Assembly (NCBI GenBank): GCA_036426205.1
Contig: CM071568.1
Location: forward strand, 223,188,966 to 223,252,965
Origin: Ascaphus truei
Taxonomy: Eukaryota; Chordata; Amphibia; Anura; Ascaphidae
Direction of reading: 5' to 3'
DNA length: 64,000 nt
Made by a program: the position numbers and the translations under genes. This document shows positions 1 through 10,744 of this stretch, in pieces (position 1 is the first letter of the stretch; each line of letters begins with the position of its first letter). Under the pieces are notes generated by a model, which was not told the origin of the DNA, searched no databases, and worked only from the letters and a program-made list of their open reading frames with translations.

Positions 1-641
1 TATATGATGTAACAGATTTGACACATCTAACAGATCCAACGTATAGTAATGTTGGTATGTTATATAGAATGCTTTTAATGTGTAACGCATGATCACACGA
101 AAATGTAGCTGTTATTTGTTATGTTTACATGTTGTTTGTGACCTCCCTCTTGTTATGACGTCTGCAATTGGACACTCAATAACATTGCATGTTTACATTG
201 TACACGATGCATTATAATCAGTTCATGCAAAGTTATACACAGATCTCTAATAGTACCTCATTTTTAGACGATTGAAACATAATCAAAAGCAATTATCCTG
301 ATGGCATGAAATTATGCATATGCACATTATAATTAGTTCATGTGAACATGTGACAATAACATGCTAAATTAGACATGTTTCTACGTATTTTTTCAACGTC
401 AATGTCATGGTTGTATCATAATGAGATGACTGAGTGTTGCGTTCATAAGTGGTACATGCATTACACATTCCATAAATACCTGCGAATAAATTGTAGTACA
501 AAGCTTAACGTTACATCATAGTCAAATATCATGATTACCTGATGAACACACATAATTAATCCATATAATTCGTACTGTATACCCGTTTGGAGTTCACAAC
601 TTGGATATGTTTATGTAACACCTTGCACTTCATCAAGTCAC
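1..641. other. AT-rich stretch, no gene seen
   Basis: No open frame or repeat structure that I can support. It lies directly upstream of the Harbinger transposase remnant and may be the 5' part of that element, but I cannot place the element's left terminal inverted repeat inside the window. Confidence 0.4.
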
Positions 642-2010
642 ATGACATCATCACATAAGTATTTAAAGGAGGGCAATTACCTGCGCATTTACAGCTACAG
701 ACCTGAAGATGATACGATTGTTCATGAGACGGAGGAGGATTCTATTGGAGAGAGGATAGCTGAGGGACAGGATGTCACAGGGCAAGGAAGGGACAGGGAC
801 GCGGAGTGGAGAGGGAGCGGGAGAGGGCAAGGAGATGAGAGGAGAAGAGAGAGGAGAGAAGTTGTGCCTCGTCCACGTTTGTACAGGGAGAGAACCATGT
901 TAGATGGGATGAGTGAGGAGGAGATCAAAAGTCGGTATCGTTTGAGTTCAGCAGCAATCTTATCTCTTTATGAAGAGATACGGGTAGATTTAGATTTTGT
1001 AACAGCCAGAGGGCGTGCAGTCCCTGGCCTTGTTAAAATGCAGTGCTCATTACATTATCTTGCTTCTGCGTCATTCCAGACAACTGTGGGCATAGTGGGC
1101 GGGGTCTTGCAATCTACATTCTCGCGGGCCTTTACCCAGTTTCTATGTGCACTGAATAGACGTGCTAGGAATTATATTCATTTTCCTACTGAGCACACAG
1201 AGTGGCTGGAAGTGAGGAATGGCTTTTATACCATAGCCGGGATACCATGTGTGATGGGTGCAATAGATTGCACCCATGTTGCCATGATCCCGCCTAGTCA
1301 GACCATGCTTACCGCAATCGTAAGCACTACCATTCCCTGAATGTACAGGTGGTATGCGATGCCACGATGAAGATTATGCATGTGGTAGCCAAATTCCCTG
1401 GTTCCAGCCACGATTCCTCTATGCTGAGAAACTCATCAGTTTTCCATGCTTTTGAACAAGGCTATTTTGGACCTGGTTGGCTGGTGGGTGAGTACATATT
1501 ATGAAGTGTTAAGAAACCAGTAATGTGTATGTTGCAAATGTCGTAGTTAATGTTTACACATTCTATAATGTTATTGAATGTTTGTGCATGCTTCATTATA
1601 GGTGACTCAGGATACGGAATTAGGCCTTGGCTTTTGACACCATTGGCTAACCCTCAATCTGAAGCAGAGGAATGTTATAATGTAGCCCACATATCTACAA
1701 GATCGGTCATCGAGCAGACATTTGGCCTACTTAAAACAAGATTCAGGTGTTTAGATAGAACTGGTGGGGCACTTATATATATGCCTGGTAAAGTGTCAGA
1801 TATTGCAATTGCTTGCTGCATTTTGCACAATCTGGCACTCCGCCATAATTTGGAAAGCGACATACGTCACGGCTTGGAGGAGGAGCATCCCGTACATTTA
1901 GCAGCTGACAGTGAGCAAACAGCCTGTGGTGTGGAAACACGTCGTAATGTGAATAACACATATTTTTCATGTAAGCAACCACCTATATGTTCATAGTACT
2001 ACATAGATGT
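642..2010 (+). pseudogene. PIF/Harbinger DDE transposase, one frameshift
   Basis: Harbinger transposases (HARBI1-like, DDE nuclease fold) cut and reinsert the element in the nucleus, with a 3-bp target duplication. The acidic and basic N-terminal part is followed by the nuclease domain. The first catalytic Asp is in GAIDCTH (codon 1266-1268), the second in GDSGY (1604-1606) and the Glu in SVIEQTFGLLKTRF (1712-1714). The frame from 642 stops at 1340, but homology continues one frame over (HAYRNRKHYHSLNVQ), so about one base is missing near 1302. A GT-AG intron fits 1488-1601 exactly and rejoins LVG to DSGYGIR. A second possible intron is 1971-2060. The start at 642 is simply the first ATG in frame; an upstream exon is possible. 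Since the frame is broken and an element partner gene lies nearby, this is a transposon copy rather than the host HARBI1 gene. Confidence 0.9.
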
Positions 2011-2060
2011 ATTAATGCATTTTACTGATAAATACATGTGTCTAAATACCATTCACTTAG

Positions 2061-2674
2061 GAAACAGATGAATATGGTTCTCTCACCTTTCTGTTCTCTG
2101 CTGTGTGGACAATTGCATGTGGCACCGGTATGTCATTCATCAACAGGTTGTATTTTACTTCTTACAACTGAAAGGTTTTGTACGTACGTGAGGGAATAAT
2201 GTGTACAAAATCTATCTTTTCTGTACATTCTATTTTTGGTTATGCATAAACAAGAAACCTACTATGTTGTTAGTGCAATATGGTTACATACAAATGTTCA
2301 TTTGGAGTGTGACATGTGTGTCACAATGATGTGTAGCCTATTGTGTATTTGAGATCACATTTGACGTTTTCTAGATTTGATTTAATATCACATAGAAAAG
2401 TGTCACTTCTGTGTGTTGCTTACCTTAATTAACATGTCATTACAATGATTTATATTCATTGATGTTTTCTTTTTCAAGGTATATCACTTCAAGGACTGAT
2501 CATGGTATTTATTTGAATTCACATCTGTATTAGATGTGCAAACCTCGATACAGGTATAGTTAGAGGATGTTTAAAGAGAACGTAATGAACAAGTTGTCAC
2601 AATAGAAATATGTCCTTTTTCCAATAGAAATATGTCCTTGTGTCTGTGCGTTTATCTACACTTTGTGGTTATTG
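2061..2674. other. Non-coding interior of the Harbinger element
   Basis: AT-rich sequence between the transposase remnant and the GC-rich insertion. A short possible third exon begins at 2061 after a TTAG acceptor. Nothing else is recognised. Confidence 0.35.
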
Positions 2675-2676
2675 TA

Positions 2677-3036
2677 CAGTACCGACACACTTTATTCGAG
2701 TGTGGTCGGTACCGCAAGCCGGGAAATCTCCCGGCTTGCTAGTGGCCGCCCCTCGGCGTGCCGCGCGTCATAGACGCGCGGTCACGCGTCTTCGGGAGCG
2801 TGCGCCCCCTGCACGCGCGTCCAGGGGCTCCCCGAGGGAGCCCTGGTGTCCCGCGATCGCGGGACAGCGGCGGGGGGTTCCGGGGGACCCGGCGGACCCG
2901 GCAGCGGTAGGGAGAGCGCCCCGATCGGAGGGCGCTCTTCCGCTGCTTCGGCGCGCGCCCGTCACTCTCGGGCGCGCGCCAGGCTACTGCTGCGGCAGAG
3001 AACGGGCAAATGCTCGAATAAACTCTGCCGCAGCAG
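2677..3036. mobile_element. TA-flanked GC-rich chain of hairpins
   Basis: A sharply bounded GC-rich block in AT-rich DNA, flanked by TA on both sides (2675-2676, 3037-3038). Its ends carry TTTATTCGAG at 2691 and the complement CTCGAATAAA at 3013, as in the elements at 4270 and 9471. Almost the whole length consists of consecutive inverted repeats: 2679-2686/2705-2712; 2714-2724/2729-2739 (11 bp); 2761-2769/2773-2781 (9 bp); 2798-2803/2811-2816; 2821-2832/2836-2846 (11 bp, one bulge); 2847-2866 (20-bp perfect palindrome); 2875-2881/2884-2890 (one wobble); 2901-2907/2940-2946 with 2913-2921/2930-2938 inside; 2950-2961/2969-2980 (12 bp); 2985-3000/3023-3038 (16 bp, running over the right TA). 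The stems differ in sequence. I do not recognise this family. Confidence 0.8.
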
Positions 3037-3038
3037 TA

Positions 3039-3831
3039 CAGTGTGTTGAAAAATCATTACCTACATTACATAACATGTCATTATTAAAACGTAACAACAT
3101 CCATTCATGCACACGAGCGATGTTAAAACTCAATGCATGTTTGTATGAAATGACCCAAATGTGGTAAACATCATTAACATTGCAATGTATGTCATTATTT
3201 ATTCTCTCACTTCATCTTCATGTTCATTAATACATTGTCACATGTGTACAGTATGTGTAAGTGAAAGATGTGTTTTGATTTGACGTACATGTTACATTTG
3301 GCAAAATGTTCACACCATTCCAAAGTATTGTCCTTTGTATTCACATTTTTGCCTGAATTATTCAACACAATGAGAATGTTCCTAAGAACAATTTTATTTC
3401 ATTAACGTAACTTATTAATAATGATCATGATCCTTCATAACAACTGTCAACATATGAACATAAATGAAGTATACATTTAGATACGCACACATTTCATCAA
3501 CATAGTGTGTGTGTGTTTCTTTATTTCTGTGATGCATGTATGTCTTCCTGAAATAATATTAAGCTACATAATAATGTATTTTTTCTCATCGGCGTCACTT
3601 AGCTATGTATGTGTTTAACGTTTAATAATAACATTAAACTATAGTTAATCGTGTGAATGAAATGTACACTCAAATGTTCATGGTTTCATGATCTGTACAT
3701 AACATTCATTAGCTCATGCATGTTAGGTTAGCACTACAACCTAGGTGATAATATAACATTGACACGACAAAAACGTTTATTTCACCTCCCTATTGTTATT
3801 GTGTACGTTCAGATACAATGTCTACGAGTTG
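3039..3831. other. AT-rich spacer between the two Harbinger genes
   Basis: No supported gene. It lies between the 3' ends of the convergent transposase and accessory genes, the usual arrangement inside Harbinger elements. Confidence 0.35.
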
Positions 3832-5076
3832 TTATGTAGCATTTACATTCTTTGCTGTACTCCTAAACTGATTGGCTTGCCTTACATTCAGAACCAGTGC
3901 TTGTAATGTCCTCTTTAGATTTTGGATTTCTTTAGGAACTTGGATGATGACATTTTTTATGTGTGACATTTCTGATATTGACCTTTCATGCACCTTTCAT
4001 GCATCCTTTCATGCAGTGACATCATCCTTTCATGCATTGACATCATTTCTGAATGGCGACGATTTTCTTCACCCAAGATTCGTTCTTCAGAAGCTGCAAT
4101 AGCTGAGTAGGTGTCACGAGCAGGAGGACTTGAATGCTGTGTTAATCCAGGAGTGTCAACATCTTCATGGTCACTTGAGTGAATTTGTCCTTGAGCGGCA
4201 ACATCTGGTTCTACAAATAAATAAAGACATTATGAACTGACATGGAACTTTCACATTTTTTGTAGCCTACTGCACCGACACACTTTATTCGAGCAAATAC
4301 CCAGTATGTACCTGGCAGATACCTGGAATGCGCCGCTCCTCACCTCTGACAAGCCCCGTTGCGTTTGCCTTCCCAGCCTGGGTTCATGCCTGGCTGACGG
4401 GCGGCTGATCTGTTAAATGATAATGATTAGGATTTAATAGGCTGCAATGCTTCGCGTGTCTACCAGATGGCATAAATTCATGAATTGTAATGCAGTATAT
4501 ATATATATACTGTGCAGTATTGCAGCCAGCGGGAATAAAATGCTTCAATCCCTGTCTGGAAAATAACCCAATGCACTCGGGCAGAAAACAGTCACAAACC
4601 TCAATACACCCGGGTATACCCGAATTCGTGGGACTAGCCGAGCTCGAATAAAGTGTGTCGCCAGTGTATACTGATAGTTGTTCTCATAGTGGAACACATA
4701 ACATGTTTCCATAATGTATTATTTGTGTCGAATTAAAAGATGATGCTTGAAGCAACAATGACGTTTCGACTCAGTGTGAAAGAAGAATGAATTAAAGTTT
4801 GTTGTAACATCACAACTCCTAGCTGATACTTGAAAACACACACAATACATGTTGTGTCAGGAAACACTACATCTCCTGTGTCAATAACTGATCTGAAGTT
4901 CATTACATGTGAAAGGCATTTATTTGGCATGGCAAATGAAATGCTTCCAATGTACACATTATATGGCCTGCACCTCATACACTCATCTTCCATTCTTGAT
5001 GATGACATTGATGAGACAGGTGACGAGACGTGTTCTGTGTGACGTGCCACAGGTGACACAGGAGCTGCCGGACCAA
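3832..5076 (-). pseudogene. Harbinger Myb/SANT-like accessory protein, C-terminal exons
   Basis: Harbinger elements encode a second protein with a Myb/SANT-like DNA-binding domain that helps the transposase enter the nucleus and bind the ends. On the minus strand, 4210-3832 reads EPDVAAQGQIHSSDHEDVD, then a Ser/Pro-rich linker, then SAIAASEERILGEENRRH, a Met/His/Glu-rich coiled segment, and KNVIIQVPKEIQNLKRTLQ, ending at a TAA at 3832-3834. A frameshift lies in the repeated CATGAAAG units near 3990-4010. A TTATTTGTAG acceptor precedes the exon at 4210. A likely upstream exon starts at 5076 after TATATAG (GPAAPVSPVARHTEHVSSPV). The N-terminal DNA-binding domain was not found. The intron between the two is interrupted by the MITE at 4270-4666. 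Confidence 0.65.
4270..4666. mobile_element. 397-bp TA-flanked MITE, copy A
   Basis: Starts CTGCACCGACACACTTTAT and ends with the complement of CACTGGCGACACACTTTAT, with TA on each side (4268-4269, 4667-4668). It is nearly identical, in reverse orientation, to 9471-9866. TA duplications suggest the Tc1/mariner (IS630) group. It has no coding capacity. Internal short palindromes include a (TA)n cruciform near 4490-4515 and GGGTATACCC near 4612. It sits in the intron of the Myb-like accessory gene. Confidence 0.8.
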
Positions 5077-5636
5077 CTATATAGAAGAATAACATCAGAA
5101 TTTCATTGTCATGTGTACATAATTAACATTAAGTATCTGTAGTGGGAGTACTTATGTCTAAATATCAGCATCCCGTTACGAAATCACAATTCTATGGGCA
5201 ATCTGTATATGATCCATCTTAATACAAATGTACATGTGAAACTAATCGTCCAATTTCATTTAAACACCATACAACATACATACAATGTTAATGCAGATAT
5301 GTATAAAGGAATGCGTTATAAAATTAACTGGTCTGTTGTACATACACTGCATATGTTGGGTATTAATATAGCTACAATAATGTACATCACTGCAATGAAA
5401 GCAAAGTTGACTCTGCTTATAATTCAGCACCTAATTGTGGAAATGTGCATGAATGGTTTTAGAGATCTGTCAGAACATTTAAGAGAAGCAGGTGTAGCTC
5501 TCAATGTGGCTGACACACAGCAACACATGCAGTGTGTCGCTCACAGATGGTACTGGTGTGAGAAGGGGGCGTATCTATAACGTTACAATAATGTATAACT
5601 GAAAGAATGAGTAACGTACGTTTTAATATACCCTAT
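5077..5636. other. AT-rich stretch, no gene recognised
   Basis: A 128-codon open frame lies at 5194-5580 on +, but it has no family resemblance, no splice context and no partner gene. I treat it as chance. The region may be the right part of the Harbinger element. Confidence 0.3.
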
Positions 5637-5832
5637 TTCCTCGATTCTAAGACGCCATCGATCCTAAGACGCACCCTTGATTTAATAAAAAAAATTGGGG
5701 GGAAAAACACCACTATATTAAATGTGCAGAATTTTTTTCGGGGGGGAGAGAGAGAGAGGGGAAGAGAGGGAGAGGGGAGGGGAAGAGAGAGAGAGAGAGG
5801 GAAGAGAGAGGGGGGGAAGAGAGGGGGGGGGC
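5637..5832. repeat. TCTAAGACGC-type repeat plus GA-rich tract
   Basis: Two near copies of GATTCTAAGACGC/GATCCTAAGACGC (5643-5675) resemble the end of a DNA-transposon-derived repeat common in vertebrates; this is recognition only. It is followed by a purine tract (5739-5832) of GAGA and G runs that generates spurious open frames on both strands. Confidence 0.45.
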
Positions 5833-5859
5833 GTGGTGTTCCGCTGCTAACTAAGGGAC

Positions 5860-6240
5860 TCCTGTATACTGAGATTGCCTCCGGTGCAAGAGGTGAGATC
5901 GTTACCATCACTTCACTGTCCTGTGTCTGTTGCAGCCCCCTGAGGAAGATCCCCCTGTGGGATCGAAACGTTGGACTTCTGTGCTTTGTGTTTTAATACA
6001 CTTACTGAATTTACCTGCCTGAGTGCTGTCTCCTTTTTGCCAGTTTCTGGTAATGTATGTTTTTGTTATCTTTATGGGATATGCACCAGCCCATTCAGGA
6101 TACTATATTTGAGTGCCTTGTGGATATATCTCTTTGTTCCAAGTCTATATAAGTCTATTATTATCTATAATTATAGCATCTATACATATATAGTATATAG
6201 TATCTCATATCACAAACAGCCACACATACATGAGCGGGGG
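5860..6240 (+). repeat. Retroelement-derived repeat with hammerhead-like motif
   Basis: CTGAGGA at 5940-5946 is followed by a 6-bp stem (5948-5953/5959-5964, loop CCTGT) and GAAAC at 5965-5969. That is the order of a hammerhead core, but one extra A precedes stem II and neither a clear stem III nor a cleavage triplet is visible. Similar GAAACG-bearing segments occur in Penelope-like LTRs and retrozyme-like repeats. The tail ends in TA-rich simple sequence. Confidence 0.4.
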
Positions 6241-6249
6241 GTTATATGA

Positions 6250-6640
6250 GCATTGGCGGACTTTTTTAAAATGTATTTATTTTTTTATATATGCATAGGG
6301 GTTTATATGTATTAGAGAGGTGTGTTTTTTATGTATTTAGGGGGCTTTGTATATATCTGGGGGGCTGGGGGGACTGTATATATTTGGGGGTGGGGATTTT
6401 TTTGTATGTATTTGGGGGTGGGAAGTTTTATGCATTGGGGCTGGGGTTTTGTGGTATATTTTGTGCGGGGAATTGTGTGAGGGGAGGAGAGAATGAGTCT
6501 GAGGAGGGGGATTGAGTGGGTAATTGAGAAGAGAGACGGGGTGAGTCAGGAAAAGAGGGAGTAAGAGTGAGATGCAGGGTAGAGAAATACAAGTGAGGCG
6601 GGGGTATTGAGTGAGTGGGGTAATTAATGGAGAGCGAGAG
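6250..6640. repeat. G/T-rich low-complexity tract
   Basis: Degenerate repeats of GTATTTGGGGG-like units with many G runs. A similar tract occurs at 33665-34130. The open frames crossing it on both strands are products of base composition. Confidence 0.5.
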
Positions 6641-8069
6641 GCGATATGGAGGAGAGCAAAATTCATGGGAAGAGTGAGAGAAACAGAGGAGGCTCGCGAG
6701 CTGTGAAATGGGGCTCGGGAGGGCTTGGTGTGGGGGGCCCGGTCAAAACTGTAGTATTGGGCACTGCTTTCAAATCTGTCTGCGGTCCTGCTTTCTAATG
6801 CCCATAAACTAAACCATTGAAGCTCACCTCCATCTGTAATCGTCCATTCTTGTCTCTCTTCATTTTCTGGATCTGTGATCATGTTTGCTCTGCTACCGCT
6901 CCTGCACTTGTGGCATGCACTATGTAGAAGAAATCACTGAAGCAGCTAAGGAAAGGTTGCGTCAACTCAATGCGGCCATCTGTAAACATGATTTTGAGTA
7001 ACCAGTTGTACACCCATTTACTTAGCCAACTACAATTCCAAGTAATTAAAGGGGTTGCTCAACCAACATAAAGGTGAAGATAGAACAATAAAACAACTAC
7101 AGAGGAAAGTCTAATGAATAAGAAGACTCATGACATTGGCAACCCCATGGCATCAACAAAGACTTACAGTAGACTTAGGTTCCTACCTGTGAGATCTTAT
7201 AAACCTGAGTTGAAGATCCAAGGACCCCAGCATATTTTGGGGCTTTAGGTTGGGACTTCCCGGGTCTGATAAAAAAGGAAAACTGCATGAAAATCCATGA
7301 AGGAGAATGTTTTAGTCAATTTCCATGGACACAGTGAGTAGGACACTTTATTCATAAATTGCAAAAATTCTACATGCTTTTTCTTTTCTTTTTTTCTATG
7401 CAAAACAATAAGTGAAGTCTAAATCTCATTGAGTGTTGTTTGATAGCAAATTAAATTTACCTATTCGGAATATGAGTCTACAATTTATTTAAGAGGCTGA
7501 AAATGTATTAATGTTTTGGCACAGAATTCCTGTTTAGTTATTGAGGATGTTACATTATTGATAATGCAAGTTTATAGATAGTCACTTAATTAAACTTCGA
7601 TTGCCAATCACAGTGCTAATTGGTCACATAATTCCCACATTGGTAAGCAATCTTGCTACTGCAGCTAAATTAAAAGAGAGACTCTTTCTGTCATTCTATA
7701 GTTTCTCCAGATGTAGCAACAGCTTATTACTAGAGGATTGCACTTGACCCTGTGTTTTAGTTTTGTTTCTTACAATTGTTAGTGGTTTTTTTTTTTTTTT
7801 TAACTCATTAAATGGTTTTGTTTTTGGATTACGGGAAAATGGAAATTTGATTACAAAATCATAATGTCATGTAATTTGGAGTTATTTTTTTCTTACAGTT
7901 TAACTATTTGTCATTTATAACCCATTTCGCAAAAAAATGAAAATAGATAGTTATGTGGTTTATGACTGTTTACATTCTCTGGCAAAGAACAGGACGAAGT
8001 AAAAGAAAAACGGGACAAAACTAGTTAGAAGGAAGAGACAACAATATATATATATACTGTATATATATA
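6641..8069. other. No gene seen
   Basis: AT-rich DNA with a poly-T run near 7787 and a (TA)n stretch at 8043-8069 that is the target of the Tc1 element. No supported coding region. Confidence 0.4.
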
Positions 8070-8323
8070 CAGTTAGGTCCGGAAATAATTGGACACGGAC
8101 ACAATTTTCATAATTTTGGCTCTGTACACCACCACAATGGATTTGAAATGAAACAACTGAGATGCAATAGAAGTGCAGACTTTCAGCTTTAATTCAAGGG
8201 GTTGAACAAAAATATCGTATGAAACGTTTAGGAATTGCAACCATTTTCATACACAGTCCCCTTATTTCAGGGGCTCAAATGTAATTGGACAAATTAACAC
8301 AATCATAAATAAAATATTCATTT

Positions 8324-9360
8324 TTAATACTTTGTCGAGAATCCTTTGCAGGCAATGACTGCTTGAAGTCTGGAAAGCATGAACATCACCAAATGCTGGG
8401 TTTCCTCCTTTGTGATGCTTTACCAGGCCTTTACTGCAGCTGTCTTCAGTTGTTGTTTGTTTGTGGGTCTTTCTGCCTTAAGTTTTGTCTTCAGCAAGTG
8501 AAATGGATGCTCGATCGGGTTGAGATCAGGTGATTGACTTGGCCATTGCAGAATATTCCACTTCTTTGCCCTAAAAAACTCCTGGGTTGCTTTTGCAGTA
8601 TGTTTTGGGTCATTGTCCATCTGTAAAGTGAAGCGCCATTCAATCAACTTCGCTGAATTTGGCTGAATCTGAGCAGACAATATATCCCTATAAACTTCAG
8701 GATTCATCCGGCTGCTTCTGTCTTCTGTCACATCATCAATAAACACTAGTGACCCAGTGCCATTGTAAGCCATGCATGCCCATGCCATCACACTGCCTCC
8801 ACCGTGTTTCACAGATGATGTGGAATGCTTCGGATCATGAGCCGTTCCATGCCTTCTCCATACTTTTTTCTTCCCATCATTCTGGTACAGGTTGAACTTA
8901 GTTTTATCTGTCCAAAGAATGCTGTTCCAGAACTGGGCTGGCTTTTTTAGATATTGTTTGGCAAAGTATAATCTGGCCTTTCTATTCTTGAGGCTTATGA
9001 ATGGTTTGCACCTTGTGGTGAACCCTCTGTATTTGCTCTTGTGAAGTCTTCTCTTTATGGTAGACTTGGATAATGATATGCCTACCTCCTGGAGAGTGTT
9101 CTTCACTTGGCTGGATGTTGTGAATGGGTTTTTCTTTATCATGGAAAGGATCCTACAATCATCTACCACTGTTCTTCCGTGGACGTCCAGGCCTTTTTGT
9201 GTTGCAGAGCTCACCAGTGTGTTCTTTTTTTTCTCAGAATGTACCAAACTGTTGATTTGGCCACTCCTAATATTCCTGCTATCTCTCTGATGGGTTTTCT
9301 TTTTTTTTGCAGCCTAAGGATGCCCTGTTTCACTTGCATTGAGAGCTCCTTTGACCGTAT
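8324..9360 (-). pseudogene. Tc1 DD34E transposase, nearly full length
   Basis: Tc1 transposases bind the terminal repeats through an N-terminal paired-like domain and cut with a DDE nuclease. The helix-turn-helix reads REIAGILGVAKSTVWYILRK. The catalytic residues are visible in ILWTDKTKF (D), QMDNDPKHT (D) and SPDLNPIEHPFH (E). Three lesions are visible. The expected ATG at 9358-9360 is ATA. A run of eight A at 9225-9232, where six would keep the frame, shifts the frame by two. A TAA replaces the Gln codon after AAVKAW near 8417. After correction the gene would be about 345 codons, the normal family length. The C-terminus then continues SITKEETQHLVMFM to a stop at 8324-8326. Confidence 0.92.
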
Positions 9361-9470
9361 GTTGTGGGTTCACAGCAACAGCTTCCAAATGCGAATGCCA
9401 CATCTGGAATCAACTCCAGACCTTTTACCTGCTAAATTGATGATTAAATAATGAAGGAATATAACACATA

Positions 9471-9866
9471 CACTGGCGACACACTTTATTCGAGCTTGGC
9501 TAGTCCCACGAATTCGGGTATACCCGGGTGTATTGAGGTTTGTGACTGTTTTCTGCCCGAGTGCATTGAGTTATTTTCCAAGCAGGGATTGAAGCATTTT
9601 ATTCCCGCTGGCTGCAATACTGCACAGTATATATATATATACTGCATTACAATTCATGAATTTATGCCATCTGGTAGACACGCGAAGCATTGCAGCCTAT
9701 TAAATCCTAATCATTATCATTTAACAGATCAGCCCCATCAGCCGGCATGTGAACCCAGGCTGGGAAGGCAAATGCAACGGGGTTTGTCAGAGGTGAGGAG
9801 CGGCGATTCCAGGTATCTGCCAGGTACAGTGTGGGTATTTGCTCGAATAAAAGTGTGTCGGTGCAG
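9471..9866. mobile_element. 396-bp TA-flanked MITE, copy B
   Basis: Same family as 4270-4666 in the opposite orientation, with TA on both sides (9469-9470, 9867-9868). Starts CACTGGCGACACACTTTAT and ends with the complement of CTGCACCGACACACTTTTAT. It is nested in the Tc1 element, so it is the younger insertion. By eye the two copies are about 90-95% identical. Confidence 0.85.
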
Positions 9867-10120
9867 TATGTCCACGAAACAGCTTTTGAGTCAATTGTCC
9901 AATTATTTTTTGTCCCTTGAAAAAGAGGGGCTATATATTAAGAGAGGTAATTCCTAAAACCTTCCTCCAATTTGGATGAATACCCTCAAATTAAAGCTGA
10001 TAGACTGCACTTTAAGCCCATATTATTTAACTGTAACTTGAATTTAATTTGGTAAACAGCCAAAATAGCACAAACTTGCATCAGTTTCCAATTATTTCCG
10101 GACCTAACTGGTTATATATA

Positions 10121-10736
10121 TGTGACAGAGTCACGACTCAGTAAGTGACTGGAATGGGGATTGTGTGTACTTTCCAGCACTAAACAGTAAACCTACAGTT
10201 GGAGAACTGCATACACCTGCAGACCTAATTAAGCAGGATGCCTGAGAGACTACAGGTTTAAAAAGCAGGAAGATGGGCTCACACAAGAGAGCTTGTTTTT
10301 CTCCAGGAGGTGGGAGAACTTCTCCCGGCTAGGAAGCCCTAGCTGTTGCTGGTCCCCCAGTCCTGCGAGGAGCTTTGCTGCTGGGACCAGCTGGGACCCC
10401 AACCCAGGATAAAGATTGCTGCGAGCTGGACCCAGCCTGCTCCCCGGAAGCGGTGTTCCTGTTGCATTGAGACTAACAATAGAAAGACTTTATTGTTATA
10501 CTTTATTGTTATACTTGGGAGCACATGTTTTGGGCATAACCAGATTAGCTGGCTGCCCTGTTAGTAAGGCTCAAGAGTTGAGTTAGTTTCCCTAACGGGA
10601 ATAGGTTTAATTTCTCATAAATTGGTTTCTTAAGGACAGTGCCCCGTACTTATTTGGTTGTGGCTAATAAACCACTACAGTTTAAAGTTTCCCATGTGTT
10701 CTAGCGTCTTACTGACCCCTCGTGAGGCCGTCGCCA
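10121..10736 (+). mobile_element. Probable solo LTR inserted at a (TA)n tract
   Basis: Starts TGTGACAG and ends CGCCA, with a TTATATAT-like sequence on both sides. An AATAAA signal lies at about 10667, late in the unit, as in the R region of an LTR. No internal coding region or primer site follows, so a solo LTR fits. The target duplication cannot be read because the flanks are simple repeats. An unclassified repeat is the alternative. Confidence 0.55.
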
Positions 10737-10744
10737 TTATATAT

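Larger units (their letters stand above)
8070..10110 (-). mobile_element. Tc1/mariner element
   Basis: The ends are perfect inverted copies of CAGTTAGGTCCGGAAATAAT (left from 8070, right ending at 10110). TA precedes the left end at 8068-8069. The element holds one transposase remnant on the minus strand and a 396-bp MITE (9471-9866) inserted between the transposase start and the right terminus. Without that insertion it would be about 1.65 kb, normal for Tc1. Confidence 0.93.

Noticed and set aside
642..1996. Host HARBI1 gene
   Set aside because: The frame is shifted, an intron interrupts the coding part, and a Harbinger Myb-like partner lies nearby, all pointing to a transposon copy.
2677..3036. 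CRISPR-like array
   Set aside because: No constant repeat with variable spacers; each hairpin has its own sequence, and the context is a vertebrate genome.
2640..3167. 175-codon Arg/Pro-rich open frame
   Set aside because: It reads through the hairpin chain; openness follows from GC-rich composition, and inverted repeats give similar frames on the other strand.
5194..5580. 128-codon open frame on +
   Set aside because: No domain, no homology that I recognise, and AT-rich codon use matching the non-coding neighbourhood.
6337..6882. 181-codon Ser/Pro-rich frame on -
   Set aside because: Antisense of the G/T-rich low-complexity tract.
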